Made by a program: the position numbers and the translations under genes. Positions 1 through 11,251 of a stretch of 64,000 nt of DNA are shown one piece after another. Source of the stretch: Ryuthela nishihirai (taxonomy: Eukaryota > Arthropoda > Arachnida > Araneae > Heptathelidae); the NCBI GenBank assembly GCA_038380435.1, contig JAWZYU010000009.1, forward strand, positions 68,849,901-68,913,900, read 5' to 3'. The notes under the pieces are model-generated. The model did not search any database. It saw only the letters and a list, made by a program, of their open reading frames with translations, and was not told the origin of the DNA. The number at the start of each line of letters is the position of its first letter. The first letter of the stretch is position 1.

Positions 1-27
1 AATTAGCAGTTTTCCAAGAACACAGGG

Positions 28-1170
28 TTGATTCATTATCTAAAGAACCTCCTTAGACATTTTCAGGTCCAAAGTACTCATTTTCCCTCCGTGGTTTCTC
101 CACTAAAAAACGAAATGGATATTGCGGCTCAAAATATAACTGCCTCAGAATTCATTTACAATCACTGTAAAGAACATGTGAAGATCTTCACGGACAGATC
201 ATTTGAGGACCAGTTGGGAAGAGCGGCTGCTGCCTTTTGTGTTCCCGAAGTTTCGCATTTTGAGGCAGTGCGACTTCAAAACGTAACGAAGTTCTCACCT
301 CGGAATTGTCCGCCATTGACTTGGCACTTAAATGATGCATTAAGCAGCACACCAAAAGTAGTTTTATTAACAGACAGCAGTTCCACTTTACATTTTCTTG
401 AAGGTGACCCATGCCGATCCAGTAATAATGGAATTTTTAAGAACATTTTAAAATCTTCAGAAATCATCATGAAAAATGGTGCAGAATTTATACTACAGTG
501 GATCCCTGCATATGTGGGGATACAGAGGAATGAATTCGCTGACATTTAGGCAAAAGCAGTACTCTCATGAAAAACCCTCTACTTCTACATGGGGAATGCC
601 CACCTCAAGAAATGAATCAAGAAAAAATTAAACGAAGCATTTCAACATCATTTTGAGGTATTAACATCTGGGAGATCCAATCATTCTCTTTATGATTGAG
701 AATGGGATTTCTCCCTTTAGAAACTTTGGTTTGACCAGAAGGAACTTAATCTGTATCGTCAGGTTCAGAACGGGCTCAACTTTATTAACGATTCCGTATT
801 CAAAACGAAAAAAGTAAATTCTCCGAACTGTGTTCATTGTAGTGTGAAAGACAATATCACATGTGCTTCTTAATTGTGAATAATATGAAAATCAAAGGAG
901 AGAATTAATAAACAGCCTAAAGAGAAAGAATATTACTGAATTAAGTCTTAAAAGTCTATTAGGTCAAGGAGACCCTTCTTTAAGAAGATTTTGTTTCCAG
1001 GAAACTTTGAAATTTCTATGTAATTGTGATCTTTTCGAAAGAATTTAAAGGAACTTTGAACTAAGGAGAGGACTTGCTTTTACGCAATTGTTCCATTCTT
1101 GACGATTTGGAAGAGAGGGACGAAAAGCCCCAAGTGTCCAGTAATCTAGATGCTTTTGACTGACTGACTG
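28..1170 (+). pseudogene. 3' part of a LINE ORF2: RNase H and C-terminal region, decayed
   Basis: The open stretch from 28 to 549 reads as an RNase H domain of a non-LTR retrotransposon. It has IFTDRS near the start, LLTDSSST in the middle and WIPAYVGIQRNEFADI at the end, which match the acidic-residue motifs of that domain. A TAG at 547-549 interrupts the usual ADxxAK motif, and AKAVL follows in the same frame. The SELSAIDLAL strand of the domain lies in another frame from position 300, so at least two frameshifts are present. Further on, about 735-840, the text NLYRQVQNGLNF and a CVHC pair match the C-terminal zinc-ribbon-like region of such ORF2 proteins. The reverse transcriptase lies upstream, outside the window, or is lost. 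Clade (I/Jockey-like) is inference. Confidence 0.7.
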
Positions 1171-1635
1171 AATGACTATAATGTTGTTTTAAACCATTTA
1201 ATAAAATAAGAGTACACTTTAGAAGTTTTGCATTAATATTTCTTTCAATATTCGCAGATTAACATTACGGCTGTTGAGCATTCCATCTTCCATACCTCTC
1301 TAAAAACTTAACATGTTTGAAATTTGCAATCAAAGAAATTCATTTCAGGAGTTACGAAGCAACTAAATAGTTTCCCTCTGGTATAGCATTAAAATTCTGC
1401 AATATCCTGTCCAGGAAATTCATGTTGGTAGCGTAAAATATTTCATATTCTAACAGTACTTCAGATAACTTATGAGTTCTTGCAATGAGATAAGATTAGG
1501 ATAGGCTCTCCATTATGACACCTGGAGGACTGCTCCACAAAAGAATAATCACAAGAAATAATAAAAGAATTTCAAATTTAGTATTCATTATTTGTCATAC
1601 ACAGTCGTATCAGAATAATATGACCACCTACCATA
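1171..1635. other. AT-rich spacer, nothing recognised
   Basis: I see no open frame with coding character, no tRNA-like motif and no inverted repeat between the LINE end and the mariner terminus. Confidence 0.5.
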
Positions 1636-1637
1636 TA

Positions 1638-3108
1638 CAGGGTGATTCAGAATTCATCATCAATATTTAGTGGGGAGGAAGGGAATAAGAAAAGAAAGAG
1701 ATTTCACATAGGAAAGTATGGGGGCAGACGAACGCATGGTGGTGTAGAGGGCGCTGTGTGTACACACCTCTCATACAGAAGCACAGCTGTTTGACGCGTG
1801 CAGTCAGTTGTCATTCGACAAGGTGAATTTGCAGAAGTAACATGAACCGGTATACGTGGAATGAATGTGCAGATATGCATGTAACTTACGGTGCGGCAGG
1901 AGAAAGATGTCTTCGAGCCAGGCAATTGTATGCAGCGCACTTCCCAAACCGCCTTGTGCCACAGCATGAAATGTTTTCACGTATTCATCACCAACTGCAT
2001 GAAACAGGATCGTTTTCTGCTAGTAATGTTAATCGAGGGAGGCGCAGATCGGCACGGACAGTAGCAGTAGAGGAAGCTGTCCTACAGGAAATCGAGGAAC
2101 AACCTGGTGCTAGCACACGAGGTATGGCTAGGCAGTTTGGCAGATATTACACGATGAAGGGTTACATCCGTTTCATCTGCAAAGAGTGCAATTATTGGCA
2201 GCAGACGACCATCCCAAGCGTGTTATTTTTTGTCAGTGGTTCATGCAGAGAACAGCCGTTGATCCCAATTTCCCAACGTATGTTCTTTTCACCGATGAGG
2301 CGTTGTTCACTCGAGAGGGTGTCTTCAACACACACAATTGGCATGTGTGGGCTCATCAGAACCCACACGGTACAAGACCTGGAGCTGCGCAACAACGTTT
2401 TGCTGTCAATGTGTGGACTGGGATTGTCGGTGACTGTTTGTTGGGCCCGTATTTACTACCATCCCGTTTGGACGGTGCCAAGTACATAACATTTCTTCAG
2501 ACTGTGTTACCGGATCTTCTGAACGAGTTTCCTGATGGTAGTCTCCGGCGAATGTGGTTCCAGCATGACGGCGCTCCTGCACATTTCGCAAATGCTGTGC
2601 GTGCTTACCTACGCAGACAGTTTGGTGGTCAATGGATTGGCTGCGGTGGACCGGTTTCTTGGCCACCACGTTCACCGGATTTATCTCCAATCGATTTCTT
2701 TGTATGGGGTGCTATGAAAAACATGGTGTACGAGACCCCTGTTGATAGTGCTATGGATCTTGTAGCACGCATATCAGTTGCTGCCTCAAACATCCGGGAA
2801 AGCCAGGCATCTTCCACAGGGTCCGGCTGTCCATGCAACGCCGTTGTGAGTCATGCATTCTAGCACATGGTCGGCAGTTCGAGCACCTCTTGTAAGTCTG
2901 TACAACCAATGCAAAGAAATGTTACATGTAAGATAATAAATGTTTTTTCCTTACCACTTCCTTCTTATGTGTTCTTTCCATCATTGAACTGGGGTCATTT
3001 TGCCCTACTACATGGCATATGCGCCCATGCTTTCCTATGTGAAATCTCCTTCGTTTCTTATTACCTACTTCCCCACCAAATATTGATGATGAATTCTGAA
3101 TCACCCTG
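1638..3108 (+). mobile_element. Mariner-like element M1, full length but inactive
   Basis: The element begins with CAGGGTGATTCAGAATTCAT and ends with the matching inverted sequence. The terminal inverted repeats run for roughly 85 bp: the strings around 1638-1725 and 3035-3108 are near-complementary. TA dinucleotides flank both ends, as expected for Tc1/mariner insertion. The 1.47-kb length and a single intronless transposase frame fit the superfamily. The right end touches the next mariner-like element (M2) with only TATA between them. Confidence 0.9.
1842..2895 (+). pseudogene. Mariner-like transposase (M1), frameshifted
   Basis: The frame opens at 1842 with MNRYTWNECADMHVTYG, an N-terminal helix-turn-helix type (DUF4817-like) common in arthropod mariner relatives. 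That frame is lost near 2140-2162. The catalytic part continues in another frame from about 2162 (LHPFHLQRVQLLAADDHP). It carries the three acidic motifs: YVLFTDEALF, MWFQHDGAPAHF and SPDLSPIDFFVWG. I count 36 residues between the second and third aspartates, so it is not a textbook DD34D mariner. The C-terminal motif RRCESCILAHGRQFEHLL lies in a third frame and stops at 2893-2895. At least two frameshifts make it inactive. The same family recurs at 3113-3675 and 20598-22153. Confidence 0.88.
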
Positions 3109-3112
3109 TATA

Positions 3113-3675
3113 CAGGGTGAATCTGAAAAAGTGGGCAAAACTTTACAGGGTGGTAGAACGCAGCTATACGAGCAATATTCGTCATAGAAAGTATGGGCGG
3201 AACGCAAACGGTGAGCCGCTAGGTGGCGTTGGAAATGGTATAAAAGGGTCGGTCCTCGCACCCAACGGCATTTCTACCGTGGATTGCCGAGAGGATGGCT
3301 GGTTATACTAACCACGAAATGGCGGATATGCACTTTGTGTACGATGCGGTGGACCTGGTGTCTTCGCAAATGCCTGCTGTCTTCGCAAATGTGCGTCGGT
3401 CCCTATCCCGCAGGTGTGAAGCCTGCATTACAGCTGGCGGCAGCTCTTTTGAGCAATTTCTTTGAGCATGTACCTCAATTACATTCCTGTTAATAAAATG
3501 TTTTCTGAAGTATCCCCTCTCCTTCTTGTGTTCATTCTTTAAATGTGACAGTGGAAAACTACCTTTTAACTTCTCACCGCTTGCGTTCCGACCATACATT
3601 CTATGACGAATATTGCTCGTATAGCTGCGTTCTACCACCCCGTAAAGTTTTGCCCACTTTTTCAGATTCACCCTG
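3113..3675 (+). mobile_element. Mariner-like element M2, internally deleted copy with long inverted repeats
   Basis: Terminal inverted repeats of about 95 bp (CAGGGTGAATCTGAAAAAGT and its complement ending at 3675) bracket a 563-bp element with TA at both sides. Inside, the reading MAGYTNHEMADMHFVYDAVD from 3294 matches the transposase N-terminus seen in M1 and M3. The text VRRSLSRRCEACITAGGSSFEQFL (3393-3465) matches their C-terminus. The whole catalytic middle is missing, so this is a non-autonomous deletion derivative of a related family. Its repeats differ from those of M1 after the first ten bases, so it is a sister family rather than the same one. Confidence 0.85.
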
Positions 3676-3679
3676 TATA

Positions 3680-4316
3680 TACTATGGTAAGTAGTCATAT
3701 TATGCTGATACGATTGTGTATATATATATCAACATATCATTTTTATATTCGTTTTGTAATCATTATTTATAATCGCGTTATAAATAGTGTTACGGAGACA
3801 ATCACAGAATTTGCTTTGTGAATCAGTCCTAGGTCATATGCTTCAGTTTAAAAAATACGAATTTTTCCATAACGGCCTATGCCCAAAATCTTAACATTAT
3901 CTATTGCAGCAATGACAGAAAATGCGACTGCGCAGAAATAGCATAGTGATAAACTGCAGGAGGTGGATCGCTATTCTGAAGTGCACATTGACACCAATGC
4001 AACCAATAGTCGAAGATATTGTTACTAAGCGAAATTTTTTATTTGACTATGCCTTTGCTCAACATGCCTAAAAATTCCTGGCAAGATGTGTCTGAACTGA
4101 ACTTGGTTGTTAACTTTTCATTTTTTAAAGAAAAGACATTTTTGTATGAACAGTTTGAAAAGAATATTAAATATGAATATATAAAATGTGTTGAACATTT
4201 GATCTACAATGAAATGCTAATAATATATTTTAGCATAATCTTTTGTCAGCAGTGCTTAACTCATTTGGCTAAGTACAATTTTTTTGCGACTTGCAAGGCC
4301 AAGGTCTCCGGTTTGG
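3680..4316. other. AT-rich spacer
   Basis: No domain or repeat recognised. An open frame running from 4019 to 4408 is AT-rich, reads through the MITE that follows and resembles no family I know. Confidence 0.4.
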
Positions 4317-4318
4317 TA

Positions 4319-4415
4319 CTGTCGCTCAAAAACGTATCCGAACACTATCGTTGCCAGATATTTTTTCTGAATTCTGTGATCAACCATAGCGTTCGGATAC
4401 TTTTTTAAGCGACTG
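4319..4415. repeat. MITE-1, short palindromic copy
   Basis: The 97-bp unit starts CTGTCGCTCAAAAACGTATC and ends with the inverted counterpart TTTTTTAAGCGACTG. A TA lies at the left edge and a mutated TG at the right. It is the smallest of four copies of this family in the window. The central arm present in the 41.6-kb copy is deleted. Confidence 0.8.
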
Positions 4416-4751
4416 TGCCAGCCACTCTCATTATAGTTTTTTCTTCAGTCATTTGTTTTTCCATATTTCATTTTATTACCGTATCCTTTTATACAATTCA
4501 TTATCGTAAAATAAATTCATATATGCAATAATATATATAATAAATTAATAATGAAAATTAAATGTAGCCAAAAAGGACAATTGTTCAAGTGATAATTTAC
4601 TACAAGTAATTCAGTTTAAAATAAAAAATATAAATATATAATGAGAACGGTGTCCAAAAAAAACCATACCAATATATATATATATTTGACATATTTTACA
4701 CGAATATTTTTTAAAAATACCACTAAAATGGAGAAGAAAAATACACCATCT
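4416..4751. other. AT-rich spacer with (TA)n
   Basis: The sequence is AT-rich with a short (TA)n run at about 4670-4685. No gene seen. Confidence 0.4.
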
Positions 4752-5963
4752 GATCGAAAGTATCCGGATACCCTTTCTGAGCAGTGGATTCGCCCATAGA
4801 CGCCACAGCCATGGCCCGAACAGGTATAAAAGGTTGCACGTGGACTGGCAAACTACTAGAGTGGGCCATACGTCAGAGTTCACTGACTTTCAACGTGGCA
4901 TGGTCATTAGACCATGCATAGTATTTATTGCTTAGCAACAAGTCAATTCGGGACATTTTGGCCCTCTGCAGCTACCCCGATCAAATGTAAGTGATGTTAT
5001 TGTGATGTGGAAATGCTTAGGAGCAACAACAGTGTAATCGCGACCCGGAAGGCCACGTAAAATGACAGAGCGTGACAGCCGAGTGCTGAAGCGGGTGGTG
5101 AGACAAAATCGCCTGTCCTCGGTTCCAGCACTTACCACCGAGTTCCAAAATGCCTCTGGAAGTAACGTCAGCACCATAACAGTTCGTTGCAAGCTGCAGG
5201 AAACGGGTTTCCATGGACGAGCAGCCGCACACAAGCCTAACATCAAGATCAATGCCAGGCGTCAGTTGAAGTGGTGTAAAGCACAATTCCAGTGGACTCG
5301 AGCAGTTGAACCGCGTTCTTTGGAGTGATGAATAACGCTTCACCATCTGACAATCCCACGGACGAGTCTGACTGTGGAGGATGCCAAATGAACGCTACCC
5401 GACTGACTGTGTTGTACCAACTGTGAAGTTGGTGAAGGAGACATCATGTTCTGGGGCTGTTTTTCATGTCTGGCGCCCCTAGTTCCAGTGAAGGGGACTC
5501 TGAACTATATATATGGCCTATACTGACATTCTCGACAATTCTGTGCTCCCAACATTTTGGACACAGTTTTGTGAAGACTCTTTCCTGTACCAACATGACA
5601 ATGCTCCCGTCCACAAAGTGAGGATTGTGCTCGAATGGTTTGATGAGATGGATCTGGAAGAACTTGACTGGCCTGCACAGAACCCTGATATCAACCCCAT
5701 GGAACACTTTGGGATGAACTGGGATACCGACTGCAATCGAGGCCGAACCGCCCGACATTAGTGCCTAGCTTCACTAGTGCTCTTGTGGCAGAATGGCAGG
5801 CAATTCCCGCAGCAACTTATCAAAATCTAGAGGAAAGCCTTCCCCGCAGAGTTGATGCCGTGATAACAGCAAAGGGGGGGATCAACGCGATATTAATCCC
5901 TTTCCTATTACCGGGAAATTGTGGATGAGGAAAATGTGGATTAAAAGTCCGGATACTCTTGAT
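4752..5963 (+). mobile_element. Tc1-like element T1
   Basis: Short terminal inverted repeats, GATCGAAAGTATCCGGATAC at the left and the complement of TATCAAGAGTATCCGGAC at the right, bracket 1.2 kb with a decayed Tc1 transposase. The terminal string AAGTATCCG also occurs in the MITE-1 repeat ends, which suggests that MITE-1 descends from a related Tc1 family (inference). Confidence 0.8.
4870..5920 (+). pseudogene. Tc1 transposase (T1), stops and frameshifts
   Basis: The expected start codon reads ACG at 4870, followed by SEFTDFQRGMVI, a typical Tc1 N-terminus. A second DNA-binding segment, GRPRKMTERDSRVLKRVVRQ, lies around 5040-5110. The segment to 5328 is open. After it come RVLWSDE (first catalytic Asp), then a stop, then YQHDNAPVHK (second Asp) and NPDINPMEHFG (Glu). 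I count 34 residues between the second and third catalytic positions, the classical DD34E of Tc1. The C-terminus (LPRRVDAVITAKGG) is recognisable to about 5900. Several in-frame stops and frame changes make it non-functional. Confidence 0.88.
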
Positions 5964-5969
5964 AATATA

Positions 5970-7390
5970 GAGTACATTATATACAGGGTCGGTTCGATAG
6001 GTGAGTCTGCGATTTTCGATAGCCGCCAATGATCGGGATAAAATACCATTAAAATTTATTATTCGTTATTAAAAATAATGCATTTCAGACGAGATATTGT
6101 TTTTATTAGTCATTAAATTTTACATTAAATTTTGTGTTTGTCCATCTGATTGTCACATCTTATATGTTGTTTTACAGAAGAAAATTTCTATCAGTGGACA
6201 AAATTGAAAGCTATATCGTTAATTACTTAGATTACTTTGATGCTATCGATACATTTTCTAGAGTTAAAAGACCGCAAAATGCCTTTAAAACATGGATTAA
6301 TTATTATATGCCTTAATATATTTATTTTTGTATGCACTTGTATTTTTCCCTACGATTTATTTTTGAATGTGACAGATGAAACCAAACATTCTAGTAAAAA
6401 TAAGATTTCTTTTAATTCCTTATTTAGATTTTAAGTAATTCATTATTATTTGTGATTCACTATAACTATTGATTTAAAAACGTAGTAATTCTTTATATTT
6501 TACTCTAGTATAGGTGTCTGGGTTTTGGGGGAAAAATAATATATATCAATCGGGCACCATCTTGTGCATAGCTTCATGCGCCAAAAAACCCATATGGGCT
6601 TTGATTATATAGATAATTAATAGAAGGGAGAGCATAATACTGAATTGAAGTAGAAAGGACAAGAAAAAACGCCTTTCGAGGTTTTTTTTTTTGTTAAAAA
6701 ATGTTGAAAAAAGAATATATGCATTTTGAAACATCTTTTCAGTCCGATTCGGTTCAATTTAATATCAGTCATCTCCCCATAACGTTTACTACTTCCGGGT
6801 CCTGCCTGTGCTAGGCCCGGATGTATCATCAAAATTTTTAGTCACGAGCCGTCAGTGGATAACATAAAATTTCATTGGTGTTTATTCAACAATTTATATT
6901 ATAGTATCGAGTAAAGAAATCGTGGTGTGTAAAGAGTTGCTTGAAGAGTTAATTTGTAAAGATTACCCATAGTGTTTATTTTACCGAGTACAAACATTTA
7001 TTAAAAATCAGTTTAACGAGAAAAGATTGAGAACTCCGTTTAAATATTAGATTGGCACAGAGGTGAAACAAATATAAACCTTAAATTTAATTTTCATAAA
7101 ATGATGGCATTTTCAGCTTTACAACTCACACGTGTCTTGGTATATGTGGTAGTTCATGAAGACATGTAATCGTGTTGTGAGTAGAGAACCAGAATCACCC
7201 AGTGGATGTTATAATTTCCTTCGCATAAAGGCACGCGATGCAATTTATGATAAATGAAAAGAAATAATCTGAAAGTCAATCCAGGAGGCGACGATGTCTA
7301 TGTATATAATGTGTATGTGGGATTGGTATACACATTTCGTACTATTCGTCAATGGAGAAACGATATTTACCATATGATATTAAATACAGG
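5970..7390. other. AT-rich intergenic stretch
   Basis: I see only short AT-rich open frames (6134-6434, 6546-6832) without domain character. A string TATACAGGGTC at about 5985 resembles a mariner terminus but has no partner. No tRNA, SINE head or inverted repeat was found. Confidence 0.4.
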
Positions 7391-7739
7391 TCTGTAAATG
7401 GTAGCTAGGTAGTCACTGGAAGGAGAGCTATGCACCAATCCCCTGTGATGATGCATAGAACCGGCCAGGCCTAGCACCTAATGTCGGACCCCGCCTTCTC
7501 GTGGTGCGGACCGTTAGTAACTTTCAAAAGAGATACTCTCTTGTGGAAATGAACGGAAGGGGAGGGCAGCCAGATTAGTGTGGCCTACTGATCTGGACAA
7601 CTATGGCTACTTTTCTTTTTCTTCTACCCTGCTGAGGAGTGGTCAACCACACAGGGTCCTGGTGCTGACCATATAAACCTACTGGACTGGACAGATATAT
7701 GGCTCTGAGCTTGATTATGGATCCTGATTTTGCTGCACT

Positions 7740-7931
7740 GGTGGGCTTCTGTGGAGGGAAAATCTTCCGCTGTGTTTTCTGTTTGTTTGTGGGTTGACAG
7801 CCCCAAGTGAATAGATTCACAGGATATGTTTATCAGCTGGTGGGCTTCTGTGGAAGGAAAATCTTCCGCTGTGTTTTCTGTTTGGGTTGACAGCCCCAAG
7901 TGAATAGATTCACAGGATATGTTTATCAGCT
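7740..7931 (+). repeat. Tandem duplication in the RTE leader
   Basis: Two direct copies, 7740-7838 (99 bp) and 7839-7931 (93 bp), share the string GGTGGGCTTCTGTGGA and end at TTTATCAGCT. They differ by one 6-bp indel (TTTGTT) and few substitutions. Repeated 5' leader modules can be internal promoter units in LINEs, but that role is not shown here. Confidence 0.9.
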
Positions 7932-8029
7932 GGTGGATAATACTGAGCAGAAATCATCGCAGGCACCTGAACTCTTTGCTTCTATTGGCATCGTCAAATT
8001 CTACATTGGAGGAAGTCATCCAGTGGTAG

Positions 8030-11000
8030 ATGGCTTCAGCCTTTAGTAGTGGGGGAACGGGTCTTTGCCCCATGTCTGAGATTAGGGGGCTGTTTGATAT
8101 TGTCGGCATTCCCTCTCTCAATAAACATAGTTTCTTTAAACATCCCACTAACGATTTTCTCTCCATAGGTAGTTGGAATGTGAGGACTCTGCACAGAGCT
8201 TTTTCTCTTGATGTCCTCACAAAAGAATTCCACCGTCATAATTTAGATATTCTCGGCTTGAAAGAGACCAGATGGATAGACAAAGGTCAGATTCTTAAAA
8301 ATAATCTTAAATTTCTCTTTTCAGGGAGGGACGACAATAAGCATCACCAAGGCGTGGGTCTGCTTCTCAGCAGACACGCGAGCGATGCTCTTCTAGGATA
8401 TGAGTGCGTTCATGAAAGGTTTCTTACAGCAAAATTTCAGACAAGCGTTAAAGACTTGAATGTTATCTGCTGTTATGCCCCCACTGAGGATGCCGATGAG
8501 GATGAGAAGGATAGGTTTTATGAACAGCTTCCGGATATTTTGAATTCTGTCAAGAAAGGAGATATTACCCTTGTTCTTGGTTACTTCAATGCCAAAGTTG
8601 GTACTGACTCTAACCTTTGGGGAGGAGTAATAGGCCCTTTTGATATTGGTAGCTGCAATGGCAATGGGCAACGTCTCCTACAGGTAAGTAAACTCAATGG
8701 ATTCAGAATAACTAACACTTATTACAAACACCGCGACATACATAAGTATACAAGGGTTTCACCTGATGGGCTGCATAAGAATATGATTGATTACATATTA
8801 ATTAACAGCAAATGGGCTAGTTCTGTTAGGAATACCAGGCCATATAGGGGAGCTGAAATTGGATCTGACCATTACCTTGTTAAAGGTGTGTTGCAACTTA
8901 AACTTAAAAAGTGTTGTGCTAGGGTTAAAAAATTTACTTTTAATACTGAAGCTCTGAAAGATCCAGTTATAGCCAAAGCTTACCATAATATTTTACTTAG
9001 TCATTATGACAGTCATGGTTTGCTTACTACTGAAGTTGAGGAAGAATGGGATCATTTTAAACAGGCTTTTTTGGATACTAACAGTACTCTTTTAGGAAAA
9101 AAGGAGCAGAAGAGGCAAAATTATCTGAGTGATAAGGCACTTGAGCTTATTTCGGAAAGAAAGAACTGCAGGAATGCCCTTAATCAATACCCTACTAGTC
9201 CTAATAGAAAGCATTACAGAGACCTTAATAAACTTGTAAAGGATCAGTTAGCTGCTGATAAGAATCTTTGGCTTGATGGTTTGGCTGACAAAGCCGAGGA
9301 AGCGGTTAGACAGCACAACAGCAGAGAGCTGTACCAGATAATTAATGTTTTGTGTGGTAGAAAACGGACAGGCATACAAGGATTGAAGGATAAACAAGGT
9401 AAGGTTATAGAAGGGGAGTATTCTGTCATGGCTAAGGGGGCTGAACATTTCAGTGATGTTCTAAACAATGTAGTTAGTTCTACTCCCATTGTTTGCAATG
9501 ATGATAGATGCATTGGTGGCTTTAATGTTGGCCCTATAACACAATCTGAAGTTATTTTGGCTGTTTCTAAACTTAGACTTCATAAATCCCCAGGGGTAGA
9601 TGAAATTACCACGGAAATGCTTAGAGCTGGGAATGTTTCGGTTACCACTTGGATGACTGAAATTCTGAATATCTTTTATGATAAAGGCATGGTTCCTAAG
9701 GATTTTACCAGAACTATTGTTATCCCTATTTTCAAAAAAGGCGATCGCAGTTCTTGTGAAAACTATAGGGGTATCAGCCTACTCTCTGTTCCAGGTAAAG
9801 TTCTTTCCATGATTGTGCTTAATGAGATTAAGAATCTGGTTGACAGTCAATTGCGTGATGAGCAATGTGGATTCAGAAGTGGTAGGGGATGTGTGGATCA
9901 GATATTTTCACTTAGGCAGATTCTTGAGAAATGCTTAGAGTTTCAGAAACCTTAGGTTGCTAGCTTTGTTGATTTGAAAAAGGCTTTCGACTCTGTTGAT
10001 CGTCATAATTTGTGGTTGATTGTATAATCATATGGTATACCAGACAGGTTAGTTAACATTATGAAAGCTCTCTATAATAACACTGAGTCGTGTGTGAGAG
10101 TTGGTAAGGCTTGTAGCAATTGGTTTAGCATTACTTCTGGTGTTCGACAAGGGTGCATTTTGTCTCCTTTTCTCTTTAGTTTGGTTATTGATTATGTTAT
10201 GCGAAATTCACTTCAAGGGAGAGATTTTGGTCTTAAATGGGCTGGAGATACGAAAGTTTCCGATTTAGATTATGCTGATGATTTAGCCCTTTTGGCAAAT
10301 GATGTTGATGAGATGAACTCTTTCATTCGAGCTGTTGATGAGACTGGTAGTAGAGTAGGTTTGGTTATAAACAGAGAGAAAACTAAAGTGATGAAAATTG
10401 GTCAGGCAGGCTGTGATTCAGTTAATCTGAATGGTTGCAGTCTTGAGCAGGTGTCACAGTTTAATTATCTTGGAAGCTAGTTAACAGATAATGGTGATGT
10501 GCGGCATGAGATTAACAGACGAATAGGGATTGCTGCCGGGACTTTTAAGAACCTATGGAGAGTGTGGAGAAATAGGCGTATACACCTAAAGACTAAAATT
10601 AGACTGTATAATAGTTTGGTTCTTTCTAGGGTTAGTTATGGTAGTGAAACTTGGACACTTTGTAAACAAGATAACAGGAAACTAGATGCTTTTGATTCCA
10701 GATGCTTACGCAGTATCTTGGGCATTAGATGGTTCAACTTTGTAACTAATGATGAGATTAGGGAAAGGAGTTTGCAACCTCATTTAAGCAGCATATTGTG
10801 CAGAGAGAGACTCCGTTGGTTTGACCATGTTGCCCGTATGAATAATTATAGATTGGCGAATAGGGTTATGAACAGTGTGCCTAAAGGCCTCAGAAAGAAG
10901 GGGAGACCTAGGATGCGGTGGGCAGACAATGTCAAACAGCACCTTGTTAGAATTGGTGTGCAGTTGCCAGATGCAGTAGATGTAGCTCAGGATAGACTTG

Positions 11001-11041
11001 CTTGGAGAACTAAATTGCACGGTCTGGTTGGACCTCCGTAG
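8030..11041 (+). pseudogene. RTE ORF: APE endonuclease plus reverse transcriptase, three in-frame stops
   Basis: One uninterrupted reading frame of 1004 codons holds the whole protein. Only TAG 9953-9955, TAA 10025-10027 and TAG 10478-10480 break it. An in-frame TAG precedes the ATG, so 8030 is a reasonable start. Residues about 47-285 are an APE-type endonuclease (GSWNVRTLHR, LGLKETRW, DYILIN, GSDHYLV). Its GDFNA motif reads GYFNA, so the catalytic Asp is Tyr at residue 185. The reverse transcriptase covers about residues 500-790: HKSPGVDEITTEML, IPIFKKGDRSSCENYRGISL, FVDLKKAFDSVD, GVRQGCILSPFLF and the catalytic YADD at residues 748-751. The C-terminal part (SYGSETWTLCKQDNRKLDAF, GRPRMRWADN) is typical of RTE-like ORFs and ends at GLVGPP. 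The lack of frameshifts implies a young copy. Confidence 0.92.
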
Positions 11042-11053
11042 CCCATGGCTGCT

Positions 11054-11156
<103 letters not shown>

Positions 11157-11251
11157 GTACAAAATCTGAATGATGCAAAAGGGGTCAAGAGATGTTGTAA
11201 GAGCTAAAACAACATGTCCTAAAGTGTCATGCGTAGACCATTAGGAATGTA

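Noticed and set aside
2406..2838. Open frames on the minus strand of M1
   Set aside because: They overlap the transposase coding region and are shadow frames.
4019..4408. 129-codon open frame
   Set aside because: AT-rich frame that runs into MITE-1; no family resemblance.
5985..6030. TATACAGGGTC as the start of another mariner element
   Set aside because: No inverted partner or transposase was found downstream.
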